A stretch of 18,347 nucleotides of DNA from Prevotellaceae bacterium. GTDB lineage: Bacteria > Bacteroidota > Bacteroidia > Bacteroidales > UBA932. The position numbers and the translations under genes are program-made. Location: positions 1 through 18,347 of the forward strand of contig JAITKG010000172.1 in NCBI GenBank assembly GCA_031278495.1, read 5' to 3'. The notes below the pieces were generated by a model. It saw only the letters and a program-made list of their open reading frames with translations, did no database searches and was not told where the DNA came from. Below, piece by piece: positions 6,587 through 14,195 of the stretch (position 1 is its first letter; the number at the start of each line of letters is the position of its first letter).

Positions 6587-6878
6587 ATGTTTCTTCTAAA
6601 ATCTCATACATATTTTCACCATGTTGTGATTTTAGGTATTCAAAATATGCAGGAGTAACATCTTCTATATATCCGGTATCTTTATTTTTAATCGTTATCT
6701 TATTAGTGTTTTCACTATAAAAAAATGCTAATTCTATACCCTTTTCAGCAAGAAGTGCTTCACGTTGCTTGCTTGCAACAAAAGCATTTTCGCCAAGGTA
6801 AGCCAATAATAGGCATAAGCCAAAGACAAAAAATGTGGCGGCAAATATTAGCAACACGCTAACAAACCTGTCCCACAT
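6585..6878 (-). CDS. Small single-pass membrane protein, unknown family
   Basis: 97 residues from the ATG at 6878 (a TTG at 6908 would add 10 residues, but falls inside a hairpin). Residues about 4-26 (FVSVLLIFAATFFVFGLCLLLAYL) are one transmembrane helix. The rest is soluble and mixed-charge, with IELAFFYSENTNKITIKNKDTGYIEDVTPAYFEYL. I do not recognise a family. AT-rich composition and position inside the tRNA-Lys island suggest it is cargo. A terminator-like hairpin overlaps the region just upstream (6888-6917), so its own promoter is unclear; TTCCTTTG ends only a few bases before the ATG. Moderately sure it is a real gene: the frame is continuous and the hydrophobic pattern is protein-like. 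Confidence 0.6.
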   Translation of the reverse strand: MWDRFVSVLLIFAATFFVFGLCLLLAYLGENAFVASKQREALLAEKGIELAFFYSENTNKITIKNKDTGYIEDVTPAYFEYLKSQHGENMYEILEET

Positions 6879-6887
6879 AAACAAAGG

Positions 6888-6927
6888 AAAAGCATATTGA
6901 AAACACAATATGCTTTTTTGTTTTTTT
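6888..6927. terminator. Bidirectional terminator-like hairpin
   Basis: A perfect 12-bp stem AAAAGCATATTG (6888-6899) / CAATATGCTTTT (6906-6917), 6-nt loop. On the + strand it runs on into TTGTTTTTTT; on the - strand it closes with TTTTCC. It probably ends the rlmI transcript coming from the right. Confidence 0.65.
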
Positions 6928-6935
6928 ACCAGCCG

Positions 6936-6981
6936 TAAGAGTTAAGCGTGCCAACGCCGCTATTCATTATTTATTATTCAT
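6936..6981. repeat. Tripartite tandem-repeat module (copy 4)
   Basis: Short left array TAAGAGTTAAG (6936-6946), GC-rich centre GTGCCAACGCCGC (6948-6960), right array of three 7-bp units TATTCAT/TATTTAT/TATTCAT (6961-6981). The rlmI stop (TGA on the - strand, 6978-6980) lies inside the right array. Confidence 0.75.
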
Positions 6982-8171
6982 TCTACCAACAACGCCAAGC
7001 CTTTCAAATATTCTCCTTCGGGATGGTAAATGTTTACCGGATGGTCGGCGGGTTGCGTGAGTTGGTGCAGGATGCGGACGCGCCGTTTGGAAATGGCGGC
7101 CGCCGAAAAGACCGCATTACGGAAATCCGTTTTGCTAACAACTTGCGAGCAACTAAACGTAAACACGATGCCACCCGACGCAATTTTAGAAAACGCCGCC
7201 GCATTCAACCGTTTGTATGCTTGCAAAGCATTCTTCAATGCGCCGGCGTGCTTGGCAAAGGCAGGCGGGTCGATAATCATCAAATCATACGCATTGCCGG
7301 CGCTCCGGTGCAGGAACTCAAAAGCATCAGCGGCAAAGGCATGGTGCGGTGCGGCAGCGGCGTTGTTAAGCCCGACATTGCGTAACGTAAAATTGATGGC
7401 AGCAGGCGAACTGTCTACGGAATGTACCGCCGCCGCACCGCCACCCAGCGCATATACCGAAAAACCGCCCGTATAGCAAAACAGGTTTAAGACATTTCGT
7501 CCTTTTGCGTACTGTGCCAACAGTTGCCTGTTGTCGCGCTGGTCGAGGAAGAAGCCGGTTTTTTGCCCGGCTTCCCAGTTTACAATAAACTGGCGTCCGT
7601 TTTCGATGATAATTTCTTCGCCGGATGTTCCCGTATTTTTCAAAAGGTATTCATCCTGCGCTGCCAGTCCTGCTTTGAAAGGCACGGTGGCTGCGCTTTT
7701 ATCATAGATACATTGCAGTGCGCCGCCGTATATTTTTTGTAAAGCCGCTGCAATTTCTTTCCGCGCTAAAAACATGCCAGCCGAATGGGCTTGCATCACT
7801 GCGGCTGCGCCATAAATATCAATAACCAATCCGGGCAGGAAGTCGCCTTCGCCATGCACCAAGCGGTAAGCAGAAGTAAGAGGGTTGCCGGGCAGTTGCA
7901 ATGCCTGCCGCACGCGGTAGGCGCGTTGCAAGGCGTCAAACCAGAATGCCGCATCTATCCGGCAAGGCTCGAAAGCCAATACCCGCACGGCTATTGAGCC
8001 GGCTTGGCAGTGTCCCAACGCAAGGAAACCGCCCGCAGCAGAACGCACTTCCACCACTTCGCCCTCGCGCGGCTCGCCCTTGACCGACGCCACCGCGCCG
8101 GAAAATATCCACGGATGAAAACGCCCTAAGGCTTCTTCGCGGCCTTTTTTTAGATAAATGATTGCGTGCAT
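6978..8171 (-). CDS. rlmI: RlmI-like class I rRNA m5C methyltransferase
   Basis: 397 residues. An N-terminal PUA domain (about 1-70) is followed by a central domain and a SAM-dependent methyltransferase fold. Diagnostic segments are GQKTGFFLDQRDNR (202-215), the SAM-binding NLFCYTGGFSVYAL (229-242), catalytic-loop DPPAFAK (301-307) and TFSCS with C341 as the likely catalytic cysteine. In E. coli RlmI makes 5-methylcytosine at position 1962 of 23S rRNA; the same target is inferred here from family resemblance. Second gene of a - strand operon: its ATG follows the upstream exonuclease stop by 3 bp. It is somewhat alanine-rich with GC-rich codons, in contrast to the adjoining island. Confidence 0.88.
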   Translation of the reverse strand: MHAIIYLKKGREEALGRFHPWIFSGAVASVKGEPREGEVVEVRSAAGGFLALGHCQAGSIAVRVLAFEPCRIDAAFWFDALQRAYRVRQALQLPGNPLTSAYRLVHGEGDFLPGLVIDIYGAAAVMQAHSAGMFLARKEIAAALQKIYGGALQCIYDKSAATVPFKAGLAAQDEYLLKNTGTSGEEIIIENGRQFIVNWEAGQKTGFFLDQRDNRQLLAQYAKGRNVLNLFCYTGGFSVYALGGGAAAVHSVDSSPAAINFTLRNVGLNNAAAAPHHAFAADAFEFLHRSAGNAYDLMIIDPPAFAKHAGALKNALQAYKRLNAAAFSKIASGGIVFTFSCSQVVSKTDFRNAVFSAAAISKRRVRILHQLTQPADHPVNIYHPEGEYLKGLALLVE

Positions 8172-8174
8172 GGA

Positions 8175-8813
8175 TTAACGCAGTTGCAGTTCTGCCTGTG
8201 TGAGGTTTTTTATTTTTTGCAGGCGCAAAAATATTTCGCGGCATACCCATGCATCGGTTGCCGCATAACGGCATTGGGATTTTGTCAATACCGGATTTTC
8301 CCAGTTAGACAGTTGCTGGTTTTTGGAAATATGTATTTGCAGGACGATAGCCGCTAATTTTTTCAAGCCTTTATCTTCGATCCCGTAATGCTGGATGATG
8401 CGTTGGATATCCACAAATCCGGCGGGTTTGAAAGGGGCGAGCGCTTGCAGTTGCCGCAAATCTTCGTGGATTGCCACCCCAATTTTCAATATATGTTTAT
8501 TGCTCATTAACTCGCGCAGGGCGGCAGGCATGCCAAGCTTGTTCAGGCGGAACAGGTAAGCGCGTTTGCTGGTAGACAGTTGCAGTAAAGCTACCGGATT
8601 GCCGTTGCGTTTGCCCGGAATAAACAACGGTTTGGTTTCGGTATCAAAGCCTATTGTTTGCTGCGTATTCAAATATTGAATCGCTTTTTGTACTTGTTTG
8701 TCATTGTCCACCACTGTTATTTTACCTTCAAAATAGGCTAACGGCAAATTGGTGTCAATCGTTTTAGTAATAACAAAAGATGGTTCTTTCGTTCGCTTGA
8801 TAAAATTTAACAT
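8175..8813 (-). CDS. RNase D/WRN-like DEDDy 3'-5' exonuclease
   Basis: 212 residues, a single 3'-5' exonuclease domain without the HRDC domain of full RNase D. Active-site residues are D57 and E59 (GFDTET), D118 (IHEDLRQL), Y183 and D187 (YAATDAW), the DEDDy arrangement. Single-domain members are common in Bacteroidota; whether the substrate is RNA or DNA cannot be told from sequence. First gene of the operon with rlmI, with a good promoter about 130 bp upstream. The pairing with an rRNA methyltransferase hints at RNA processing, but that is inference. Confidence 0.88.
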   Translation of the reverse strand: MLNFIKRTKEPSFVITKTIDTNLPLAYFEGKITVVDNDKQVQKAIQYLNTQQTIGFDTETKPLFIPGKRNGNPVALLQLSTSKRAYLFRLNKLGMPAALRELMSNKHILKIGVAIHEDLRQLQALAPFKPAGFVDIQRIIQHYGIEDKGLKKLAAIVLQIHISKNQQLSNWENPVLTKSQCRYAATDAWVCREIFLRLQKIKNLTQAELQLR

Positions 8814-8910
8814 ACTTTAGTTCAACACTGCACTAAACCTACACGGCATAGATTTTTGGTTCGCGTCATAAATATATTTTAAGTTGTTACTTTTACTTCG
8901 AGAAGCACAA

Positions 8911-8928
8911 TAAACGGAAGCCCGTTTA
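8911..8928 (-). other. Inverted repeat in the leader of the exonuclease-rlmI operon
   Basis: TAAACGG (8911-8917) and CCGTTTA (8922-8928) with a 4-bp loop, about 15 bp downstream of the - strand promoter. No T-run follows, so it is a leader hairpin or protein site rather than a terminator. The rest of 8814-8942 shows nothing else recognisable. Confidence 0.4.
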
Positions 8929-8942
8929 CCAATAAAAGCATA

Positions 8943-8974
8943 CAAAAGTATTATAAAAAAACGGATATAACAAA
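8943..8974 (-). promoter_or_regulatory. Promoter of the exonuclease-rlmI operon
   Basis: On the - strand, TTTG (8974-8971), 20-bp spacer, TACTTTTG (8950-8943): an exact fit to the Bacteroidota form. The -33 element lies only 6 bp past the purM stop, and the leader to the ATG at 8813 is about 125 nt. Confidence 0.75.
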
Positions 8975-8980
8975 AAAAAA

Positions 8981-10144
8981 TTATTCATAATGAAAAACGC
9001 CTTGAGGGGTTTTAATCGTCAAATGCGTGCCGGTAGCGGGTTCCATGCGACCGATGATGCGGGCGTCCACCGCATATTTTTTTGAGAGGGCAACCAGTGC
9101 GTCGGCTATTGTTTCCGGCACATATAATTCCATGCGATGCCCCATGTTGAAAACTTTATACATTTCCCGCCAATCGGCGCGGCTTTCCGCTTGAATAACC
9201 TCGAATACCGGCGGCGGCGGAAAGAGGTTGTCCTTTATGACATGCACGTTGTGCACAAAGTGCAAGACTTTGGTTTGTGCGCCGCCGGAGCAGTGCACCA
9301 TGCCGTGAATATGCGGGCGGTATTTTTGCAACGCCTCGCGGATAACCGGCGCATAAGTGCGCGTAGGCGACAGCGCCAGTTTCCCGTAAGTCATGCCGGT
9401 GGCAGGTTCAATATCCGCCAGCCGCTTGCTGCCCGCATACACCAACGCTTCATTAACGCCGCTATAAAACGTTTCAGGATAGGACGCAGCCAAGTAGCGG
9501 GCAAAGATATCGTGACGGGCAGAGGTGAGCCCGTTGCTGCCTATGCCGCTGTTGTATTCCATTTCGTACGACGCCTGCCCGTACGACGCCAGTCCTACAA
9601 TCACATCGCCGGCAGCTATGCGCGCATTGTCGATAATGTCGCTGCGCCGGATGCGGGCGGTAACCGTGCTGTCCACAATGACGGTGCGCACGAGGTCGCC
9701 CACGTCGGCAGTTTCGCCGCCGCAGAGGTGCATGCCAACGCCGAGACGTTGCATCTCGCCTGCGAAGGCTTGCGTGCCGTTAATAATGGCGGCAATCACC
9801 TCGCCCGGTATCAGCAGTTTATTCCGCCCGATAGTCGATGAAAGTAAAATGGTATCCGTCACGCCGACGCACAACAGGTCGTCGAGGTTCATCACCACAG
9901 CGTCTTGCGCAATGCCCCGCCAAACGCTCATGTCGCCCGTTTCGCGCCAGTAGGCGTACGCCAGCGCGGACTTGGTGCCGGCGCCGTCGGCATGCATCAC
10001 TACACAATAGTCAGGGTCGCCCGTGAGGACGTCGGGAATAATTTTGCAAAACGCTTTGGGGAAAATACCTTTGTCAATATTTTTTATCGCCCGGTGCACC
10101 TCTTCTTTGGTTGCCGACACACCGCGTTGTTCGTATGTATTCAT
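8981..10144 (-). CDS. purM: Phosphoribosylformylglycinamidine cyclo-ligase (AIR synthase)
   Basis: 387 residues. It converts formylglycinamidine ribonucleotide and ATP to aminoimidazole ribonucleotide, the fifth step of purine synthesis in the cytoplasm. Diagnostic segments are the ATP-binding DGAGTKS (53-59), NLDDLLCVG (86-94), GGETADVGD (142-150), and later FNMGHRMEL, typical of PurM. It is longer than the roughly 345 residues of E. coli PurM; a form near 390 residues is usual in Bacteroidota. The ATG start is supported by a promoter with its -7 element ending 18 bp upstream. It is transcribed alone, divergent from folP. Confidence 0.95.
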   Translation of the reverse strand: MNTYEQRGVSATKEEVHRAIKNIDKGIFPKAFCKIIPDVLTGDPDYCVVMHADGAGTKSALAYAYWRETGDMSVWRGIAQDAVVMNLDDLLCVGVTDTILLSSTIGRNKLLIPGEVIAAIINGTQAFAGEMQRLGVGMHLCGGETADVGDLVRTVIVDSTVTARIRRSDIIDNARIAAGDVIVGLASYGQASYEMEYNSGIGSNGLTSARHDIFARYLAASYPETFYSGVNEALVYAGSKRLADIEPATGMTYGKLALSPTRTYAPVIREALQKYRPHIHGMVHCSGGAQTKVLHFVHNVHVIKDNLFPPPPVFEVIQAESRADWREMYKVFNMGHRMELYVPETIADALVALSKKYAVDARIIGRMEPATGTHLTIKTPQGVFHYE

Positions 10145-10162
10145 AAACGCTTTATTTCAGCG

Positions 10163-10194
10163 CAAAGATAATGGTTTTTTCCAACGCCGGCAAA
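10163..10194 (-). promoter_or_regulatory. purM promoter
   Basis: On the - strand, TTTG (10194-10191), 20-bp spacer, TATCTTTG (10170-10163): exact match to the Bacteroidota form. The short distance to the ATG at 10144 implies a leader of only about 12 nt. Confidence 0.8.
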
Positions 10195-10381
10195 CGGGAC
10201 GCGGAACGCTTCGCGTGGCGCACGGTATACGGCAAGACGCAAAATTTAATGCGTTGCCGGCAAGTTCAACCAGTAAATGCAACTGAGATAAGAAAAAAAA
10301 TCTGTATTGCCATTGGCAAGGATAAATCAGCGCTCAGCCGGGGACTTTTTCAATTAAAACAATTAGTCCCATTAAATTTTG

Positions 10382-10389
10382 TATCTTTG
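10382..10389 (+). promoter_or_regulatory. folP operon promoter -7 element
   Basis: TATCTTTG at 10382-10389, exact TAnnTTTG, 23 bp before the folP ATG; AAGGA at 10405-10409 is a fair ribosome binding site. The -33 region has no TTTG but overlaps a loose dyad with GGGACT (10341-10346) and AGTCCC (10365-10370) arms, a possible operator. The rest of the divergent spacer (10195-10340) shows nothing recognisable. Confidence 0.6.
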
Positions 10390-10412
10390 CTATACAATAA
10401 AAATAAGGACGC

Positions 10413-11237
10413 ATGTTACAAATCGGTTCGCAGACGTTATCGCTTGAAAGCCCCGTAGTGATGGGGATTGTGAATGTTACGCCCGATTCGTTCTATGCGC
10501 AAAGCCGCTGTATGGCGGAAGGGGCAATCATCGAACGCGTGAGGCAACTTGTGGACGACGGCGCAGATTGTATTGACGTGGGCGGCTGCTCCACACGTCC
10601 CGGTTTCCCGGTAGCGGCGGAAGCAGAGGAATACCAGCGGCTGGCGCATGCTTTGAAAATTATCCGCGCCCATTTCCCCAACCTCCCGTTGTCGGTAGAT
10701 ACGTTTCGCGCCGGCGTCGTACAACGGTTGTACGAACAATATGGCGCATTTATTGTCAATGATATTTCCGCCGGCGAGGAAGACGCCGCCATGACGGCTA
10801 CCGTAGCGCGGCTGCAATTGCCTTACATCGCCATGCACAAGCGCGGCAACCCGCAAACTATGCAATGCCTCACGGACTATACGGATGTGGTTACAGAAGT
10901 AAAAACCTATTTACAACAGAAACTTGCGGAACTGCATGCACAGGGCATCGCACAGGTCATCATTGACCCGGGCTTTGGTTTCGCCAAAACGGTGGAACAA
11001 AACTACGCCCTGTTGCGCAACCTGCGGGAATTTACGGCATCCGGCGCCCCGCTATTGACCGGGCTTTCGCGCAAGAGCCTGTTGTGGAAACCGCTTGGGA
11101 GCACCCCCGAGGATATGTTGTGCGCTACGTCCGCCGTCCATTTGTATGCCTTGCTGCAAGGCGCAAATATCCTCCGCGTGCACGACGTAAAAGAAGCACG
11201 GCAAATGGTTGCCTTGAGCCGGCTTTTAATGTGCTAA
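10413..11237 (+). CDS. folP: Dihydropteroate synthase
   Basis: 274 residues, a TIM-barrel enzyme joining p-aminobenzoate to 7,8-dihydropterin pyrophosphate in folate synthesis; the target of sulfonamides. Family motifs are NVTPDSF (21-27), GGCSTRPG (57-64), SVDTF (94-98), NDIS (116-119), DPGFGF (185-190), SRKS (219-222) and RVHDVKE (255-261). In the second motif C59 stands where E. coli has Glu, a position that varies among phyla. First gene of a folP-comEC-nth run. The last residues (MC) and the TAA stop are encoded by the TAATGTGC tandem array that fills the next spacer. Confidence 0.95.
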   Translation: MLQIGSQTLSLESPVVMGIVNVTPDSFYAQSRCMAEGAIIERVRQLVDDGADCIDVGGCSTRPGFPVAAEAEEYQRLAHALKIIRAHFPNLPLSVDTFRAGVVQRLYEQYGAFIVNDISAGEEDAAMTATVARLQLPYIAMHKRGNPQTMQCLTDYTDVVTEVKTYLQQKLAELHAQGIAQVIIDPGFGFAKTVEQNYALLRNLREFTASGAPLLTGLSRKSLLWKPLGSTPEDMLCATSAVHLYALLQGANILRVHDVKEARQMVALSRLLMC

Positions 11238-11313
11238 TGGCTTAATGTGCTAATGTGACTAATTATTTAATGTGACTAATTATGCTGACGCCAACATTCA
11301 TAATTCATAATTC
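11227..11313. repeat. Tripartite tandem-repeat module (copy 5)
   Basis: Left array built of TTAATGTG, CTAATGTG and ACTAATTAT units (11227-11283), GC-rich centre GCTGACGCCAAC (11284-11295), right array of ATTCATA units, two complete plus ATTC (11296-11313). Shares exact 20-bp stretches with module 2: 11247-11266 equals 383-402, and 11268-11287 equals 387-406. Occupies the whole folP-comEC spacer. Confidence 0.85.
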
Positions 11314-11321
11314 TGAAAGCC

Positions 11322-13427
11322 TTGTCTCCTTTAAATGAATCATTGCAAAGAAACCCGTATGTGCGATTGACCATTGCATTGTTTGCAGGTATTATATGGC
11401 AAGCGTCGCCATGGGGATTTGAATTTCCTGCGCTGTTTATTGCCGCAGGCGCCGTAGCGGTTTATTTGATATTACCGGCAGTTTCTTATCTTCGCCGGTA
11501 TGCCCACCAATGGGTCGCCGGCAGCGTGGGGATGGTTGCTTTATTTTTCTCCGGCGCAGCTATCCTGCAACAACAGGCTACCGGCACATCGTTGCCGCTT
11601 GACGAACCGCTGTGGTTGCAAGCTGAAACCTGCGACAACCCGGTAGTGAGCGAACGTTACACCAAAGTGCAGGCGACAGTCAAAAAGTACATGACCGCCA
11701 GCGACACCGCCACTGCAAATGAAAAAGTCATTTTATACCTTGCTGCCGATAGTTTGCAACCCACGCCGGTGGCGGGCGCAACGCTCTACGTGCAAACCAG
11801 CCTGTCGTCCATTCCGCCGCCCGGCAATCCCGATGAGTTTGACTACCGCTCATACTTGGCGCGGCGGAAAATATTCGCATCCGCCTTTGTGCAACAGGGG
11901 CGATACTTTATCGACCCCTGCCTGCCGTTTTGGAAAACGCTGCAATACCTGCCTGCCCGGTGGCAACAGCGCGGACTGGAAATTTTTGCCGGCAGTCCTG
12001 TAGGCGAGAAAGAATATGCGGTGTTGGCGGCGCTCACGCTGGGTAATAAACAATGGCTCGACGACGACTTGCGCACTTCGTACATCGCCGCCGGCGCTAT
12101 GCACATCCTCGCCGTATCGGGCTTGCATGTAGGGATTATCATGATGGTTCTCAGCTTCCTTTTTTCTTTTCTTAATAAAAGGCGGCATGGAATGGTTATA
12201 AAAAATATACTCATCATCATTTGCTTGTGGCTCTACGCCGCCGTAGTAGGATTTTCGCCGTCGGTAACGCGCGCCACCGTGATGTTTTCGTTTGTGCTTG
12301 CAGGCAAAACTTTCCGCCGCTCCCTGAGTATTTATAACTCTTTGGCGACGTCAGCATTTTTTATTGCCTGTTTTAACCCGCAGGTGATTTTTGAAGCCGG
12401 CTTCCAACTCTCTTACTGCGCCGTGTTAAGTATTGTGTATTTCCAGCCGTATATTGCCCGCTTAATTTACGTGCCTAATAAATTCCTGAATGGCATTTGG
12501 CAATTGGCAACTGTTTCCATTGCCGCACAAATCGGCACGCTGCCGGTGTCGTTGATGAACTTTCATATATTTCCCAATTATTTCCTGCTGACCAATATTT
12601 GCATCATCTCGCTGACGGGTTTTATTGTGTATGGCGGCGCGGCATTCCTTGCGCTCCACCAAATCCCGGTACTTTCCACATTCGTTGGGTATATATTGCA
12701 TGGTATGCTCTGGCTGCTTAATGCCATTGTCGGTTTTGTAGAAGCCCTCCCCTACGCTACCACAAAAAATATTTATATCGACCGGTTGCAAATGTTCCTG
12801 CTGGCAGGCATTATTTTATCCGCCGCCGGCTATATCGCCCGGAAAAAGCGGCGTTGGTTGTGGCTTGTCGCCGGCTGTCTGGCTGGCATTACCGGCATTC
12901 ATTCGTGGCAAACTACGCAACAAAACGAACAAAAAATGATGATAGTCTATAAAGTAAAAAATGCGTCGTACATTGAATTTATACACGGTAATAAGGGAGT
13001 CGCATTGCGTAACAGGGAGCATTTTTCTGAAAACTTTTCGTACTATACCGGTAATTTTTTAATCAAACACGGGCTCGCCGCCCGCGAAAAAACGTTTGAA
13101 ACCCGCATTGCCCAACGCGATACAATTATTGGCAATATTTGCTGCTACAACGGATTTATTGTCTTTGAAAACGAACTGTACAAAATTCTGGAAAACGAAC
13201 CGTCCGGACAATCTTTGCCGGCAATAGCCACCGACTACCTGATAGTAACCGGTGCAGCGCGCATGAAACCCGAACAGGCGTTGCGCCGCTACGCGCCGAA
13301 GCAGCTCATTGTTGATGCATCCGTACCTTTGTACCGCATACGGCAATGGCAAGAAGCGGCAGAAGCGCAAGCAATAAATTTTCATAATGTACGGGAAAAA
13401 GGAGCTTTTATGAAACAACTCAAATAA
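11322..13427 (+). CDS. comEC: ComEC/Rec2 family DNA uptake channel
   Basis: 701 residues, polytopic inner-membrane protein that passes single-stranded DNA into the cytoplasm during transformation. N-terminal hydrophobic helices (about 15-85) are followed by an OB-like DUF4131 region ending PGNPDEFDYRSYLARRKI (168-185). The competence domain (about 225-510) has many membrane helices and the hallmark HILAVSGLHVG (261-271). The C-terminal 170 residues are soluble and occupy the place of the metallo-beta-lactamase domain but show no HxHxDH metal motif, as in the shorter Bacteroidota forms. The start is TTG: no in-frame ATG exists until about residue 71, past the first helices, and an in-frame stop lies 21 bp upstream in the repeat module. 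Confidence 0.92.
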   Translation: MSPLNESLQRNPYVRLTIALFAGIIWQASPWGFEFPALFIAAGAVAVYLILPAVSYLRRYAHQWVAGSVGMVALFFSGAAILQQQATGTSLPLDEPLWLQAETCDNPVVSERYTKVQATVKKYMTASDTATANEKVILYLAADSLQPTPVAGATLYVQTSLSSIPPPGNPDEFDYRSYLARRKIFASAFVQQGRYFIDPCLPFWKTLQYLPARWQQRGLEIFAGSPVGEKEYAVLAALTLGNKQWLDDDLRTSYIAAGAMHILAVSGLHVGIIMMVLSFLFSFLNKRRHGMVIKNILIIICLWLYAAVVGFSPSVTRATVMFSFVLAGKTFRRSLSIYNSLATSAFFIACFNPQVIFEAGFQLSYCAVLSIVYFQPYIARLIYVPNKFLNGIWQLATVSIAAQIGTLPVSLMNFHIFPNYFLLTNICIISLTGFIVYGGAAFLALHQIPVLSTFVGYILHGMLWLLNAIVGFVEALPYATTKNIYIDRLQMFLLAGIILSAAGYIARKKRRWLWLVAGCLAGITGIHSWQTTQQNEQKMMIVYKVKNASYIEFIHGNKGVALRNREHFSENFSYYTGNFLIKHGLAAREKTFETRIAQRDTIIGNICCYNGFIVFENELYKILENEPSGQSLPAIATDYLIVTGAARMKPEQALRRYAPKQLIVDASVPLYRIRQWQEAAEAQAINFHNVREKGAFMKQLK

Positions 13428-13438
13428 GCCGTATGACA

Positions 13439-13472
13439 GATTTACGAATTTACAGATTTGGGCTGGTGTCAG
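13439..13472. repeat. Partial tandem-repeat module (copy 6)
   Basis: GATTTACG, AATTTACA, GATTTGGG units at 13439-13460 run into a GC-rich centre GGCTGGTGTCAG (13461-13472). No second array is evident; GCGCTTGACGC follows. Same unit as at 106-145. Confidence 0.6.
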
Positions 13473-13496
13473 TGCGCTTGACGCAACTTACGAAAA

Positions 13497-13525
13497 GCCT
13501 CCCAATCCCCAAAGGGGAAACTTAC
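13497..13525. repeat. C-run/G-run hairpin repeat, second copy
   Basis: CCTCCCAATCCCC, AAA, GGGG, with stem CCCC (13507-13510) / GGGG (13514-13517). Resembles the element at 57-99. It lies in the comEC-nth spacer, where no promoter matching TAnnTTTG was found. Confidence 0.4.
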
Positions 13526-13562
13526 AACTAAAACAACTAATCACATCAGCACATAATGATCT

Positions 13563-14195
13563 ATGACGAAAAAAGAACGATATGAGAAAATCATGGCATG
13601 GTTTGCCGTGAATATGCCCGTAGCGGAATCGGAGCTGCATTACCGAAATCCCTACGAATTGATTGTGGCGGTTATCCTTTCGGCGCAATGTACGGACAAG
13701 CGTGTGAATATGGTTACGCCGGCGTTCTATAAGCGTTTCCCGACGCCGCAAAAATTGGCAGGCGCAAGCATTGAAGAGATTTATGCGCTTATTCGCAGCA
13801 TATCCTATCCCAACAACAAAGCCAAGCATCTAAAAGGCATGGCAGGGATGCTGGTTGATACGTTTCATTCTACCGTGCCTTCGGAAGTGGAGGAATTGCA
13901 ACGGTTACCCGGCGTAGGACGGAAAACCGCCAACGTGATTGCATCGGTCATCTACAACCGCCCGGTGATTGCGGTAGATACGCATGTGTTCCGCGTAGCC
14001 AACCGCACCGGGCTTGCCAGCGCCACTACGCCGCTCGAAACTGAAAAACAACTGACGCGGCACATACCTGCCCACCTGCGTCCTATAGCGCATCACTGGC
14101 TGATTTTACACGGCCGCTATGTATGCACAGCCCGCCAACCTAAATGCACCGAATGCGGCATAAAGGCGTACTGTGAATTGGGAATGCAAGTGTAG
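13563..14195 (+). CDS. nth: Endonuclease III (DNA glycosylase/AP lyase)
   Basis: 210 residues, cytoplasmic base-excision repair enzyme removing oxidised pyrimidines and nicking the resulting site. The helix-hairpin-helix is LPGVGRKTANV with the catalytic K121; the catalytic aspartate is D139 (AVDTHVFRV). A [4Fe-4S] cluster motif C188-X6-C195-X2-C198-X5-C204 closes the protein. Length and spacing match E. coli Nth almost residue for residue. Last gene of the folP-comEC-nth run, convergent with recR. Flanked on both sides by oppositely oriented GATTTACA-type arrays. Confidence 0.97.
   Translation: MTKKERYEKIMAWFAVNMPVAESELHYRNPYELIVAVILSAQCTDKRVNMVTPAFYKRFPTPQKLAGASIEEIYALIRSISYPNNKAKHLKGMAGMLVDTFHSTVPSEVEELQRLPGVGRKTANVIASVIYNRPVIAVDTHVFRVANRTGLASATTPLETEKQLTRHIPAHLRPIAHHWLILHGRYVCTARQPKCTECGIKAYCELGMQV

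Larger units (their letters stand above)
4360..6887. mobile_element. Small AT-rich integrative island at tRNA-Lys
   Basis: A tRNA gene followed immediately by a tyrosine recombinase, a toxin-antitoxin pair and a small orphan membrane protein is the classic layout of a tRNA-borne integrated element. The stretch is AT-richer than the flanking genes and lacks the tandem-repeat modules that mark other spacers. I could not find a duplicate of the tRNA 3' end at the right side, so the right limit (somewhere between about 6587 and 6930) is inferred. It may be a decayed remnant, since no conjugation, replication or phage structural gene is present. Confidence 0.55.

Noticed and set aside
6888..6917. 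Hairpin as the right att site of the island
   Set aside because: It shares no sequence with the tRNA-Lys 3' end and has the T-run of a terminator.
9137..9841. 234-codon + strand frame
   Set aside because: Shadow of purM on the opposite strand; all PurM motifs are in the - frame.
10171..10458. 95-codon + strand frame in the purM-folP spacer
   Set aside because: It overlaps both promoters and the folP start and shows no protein-like pattern.
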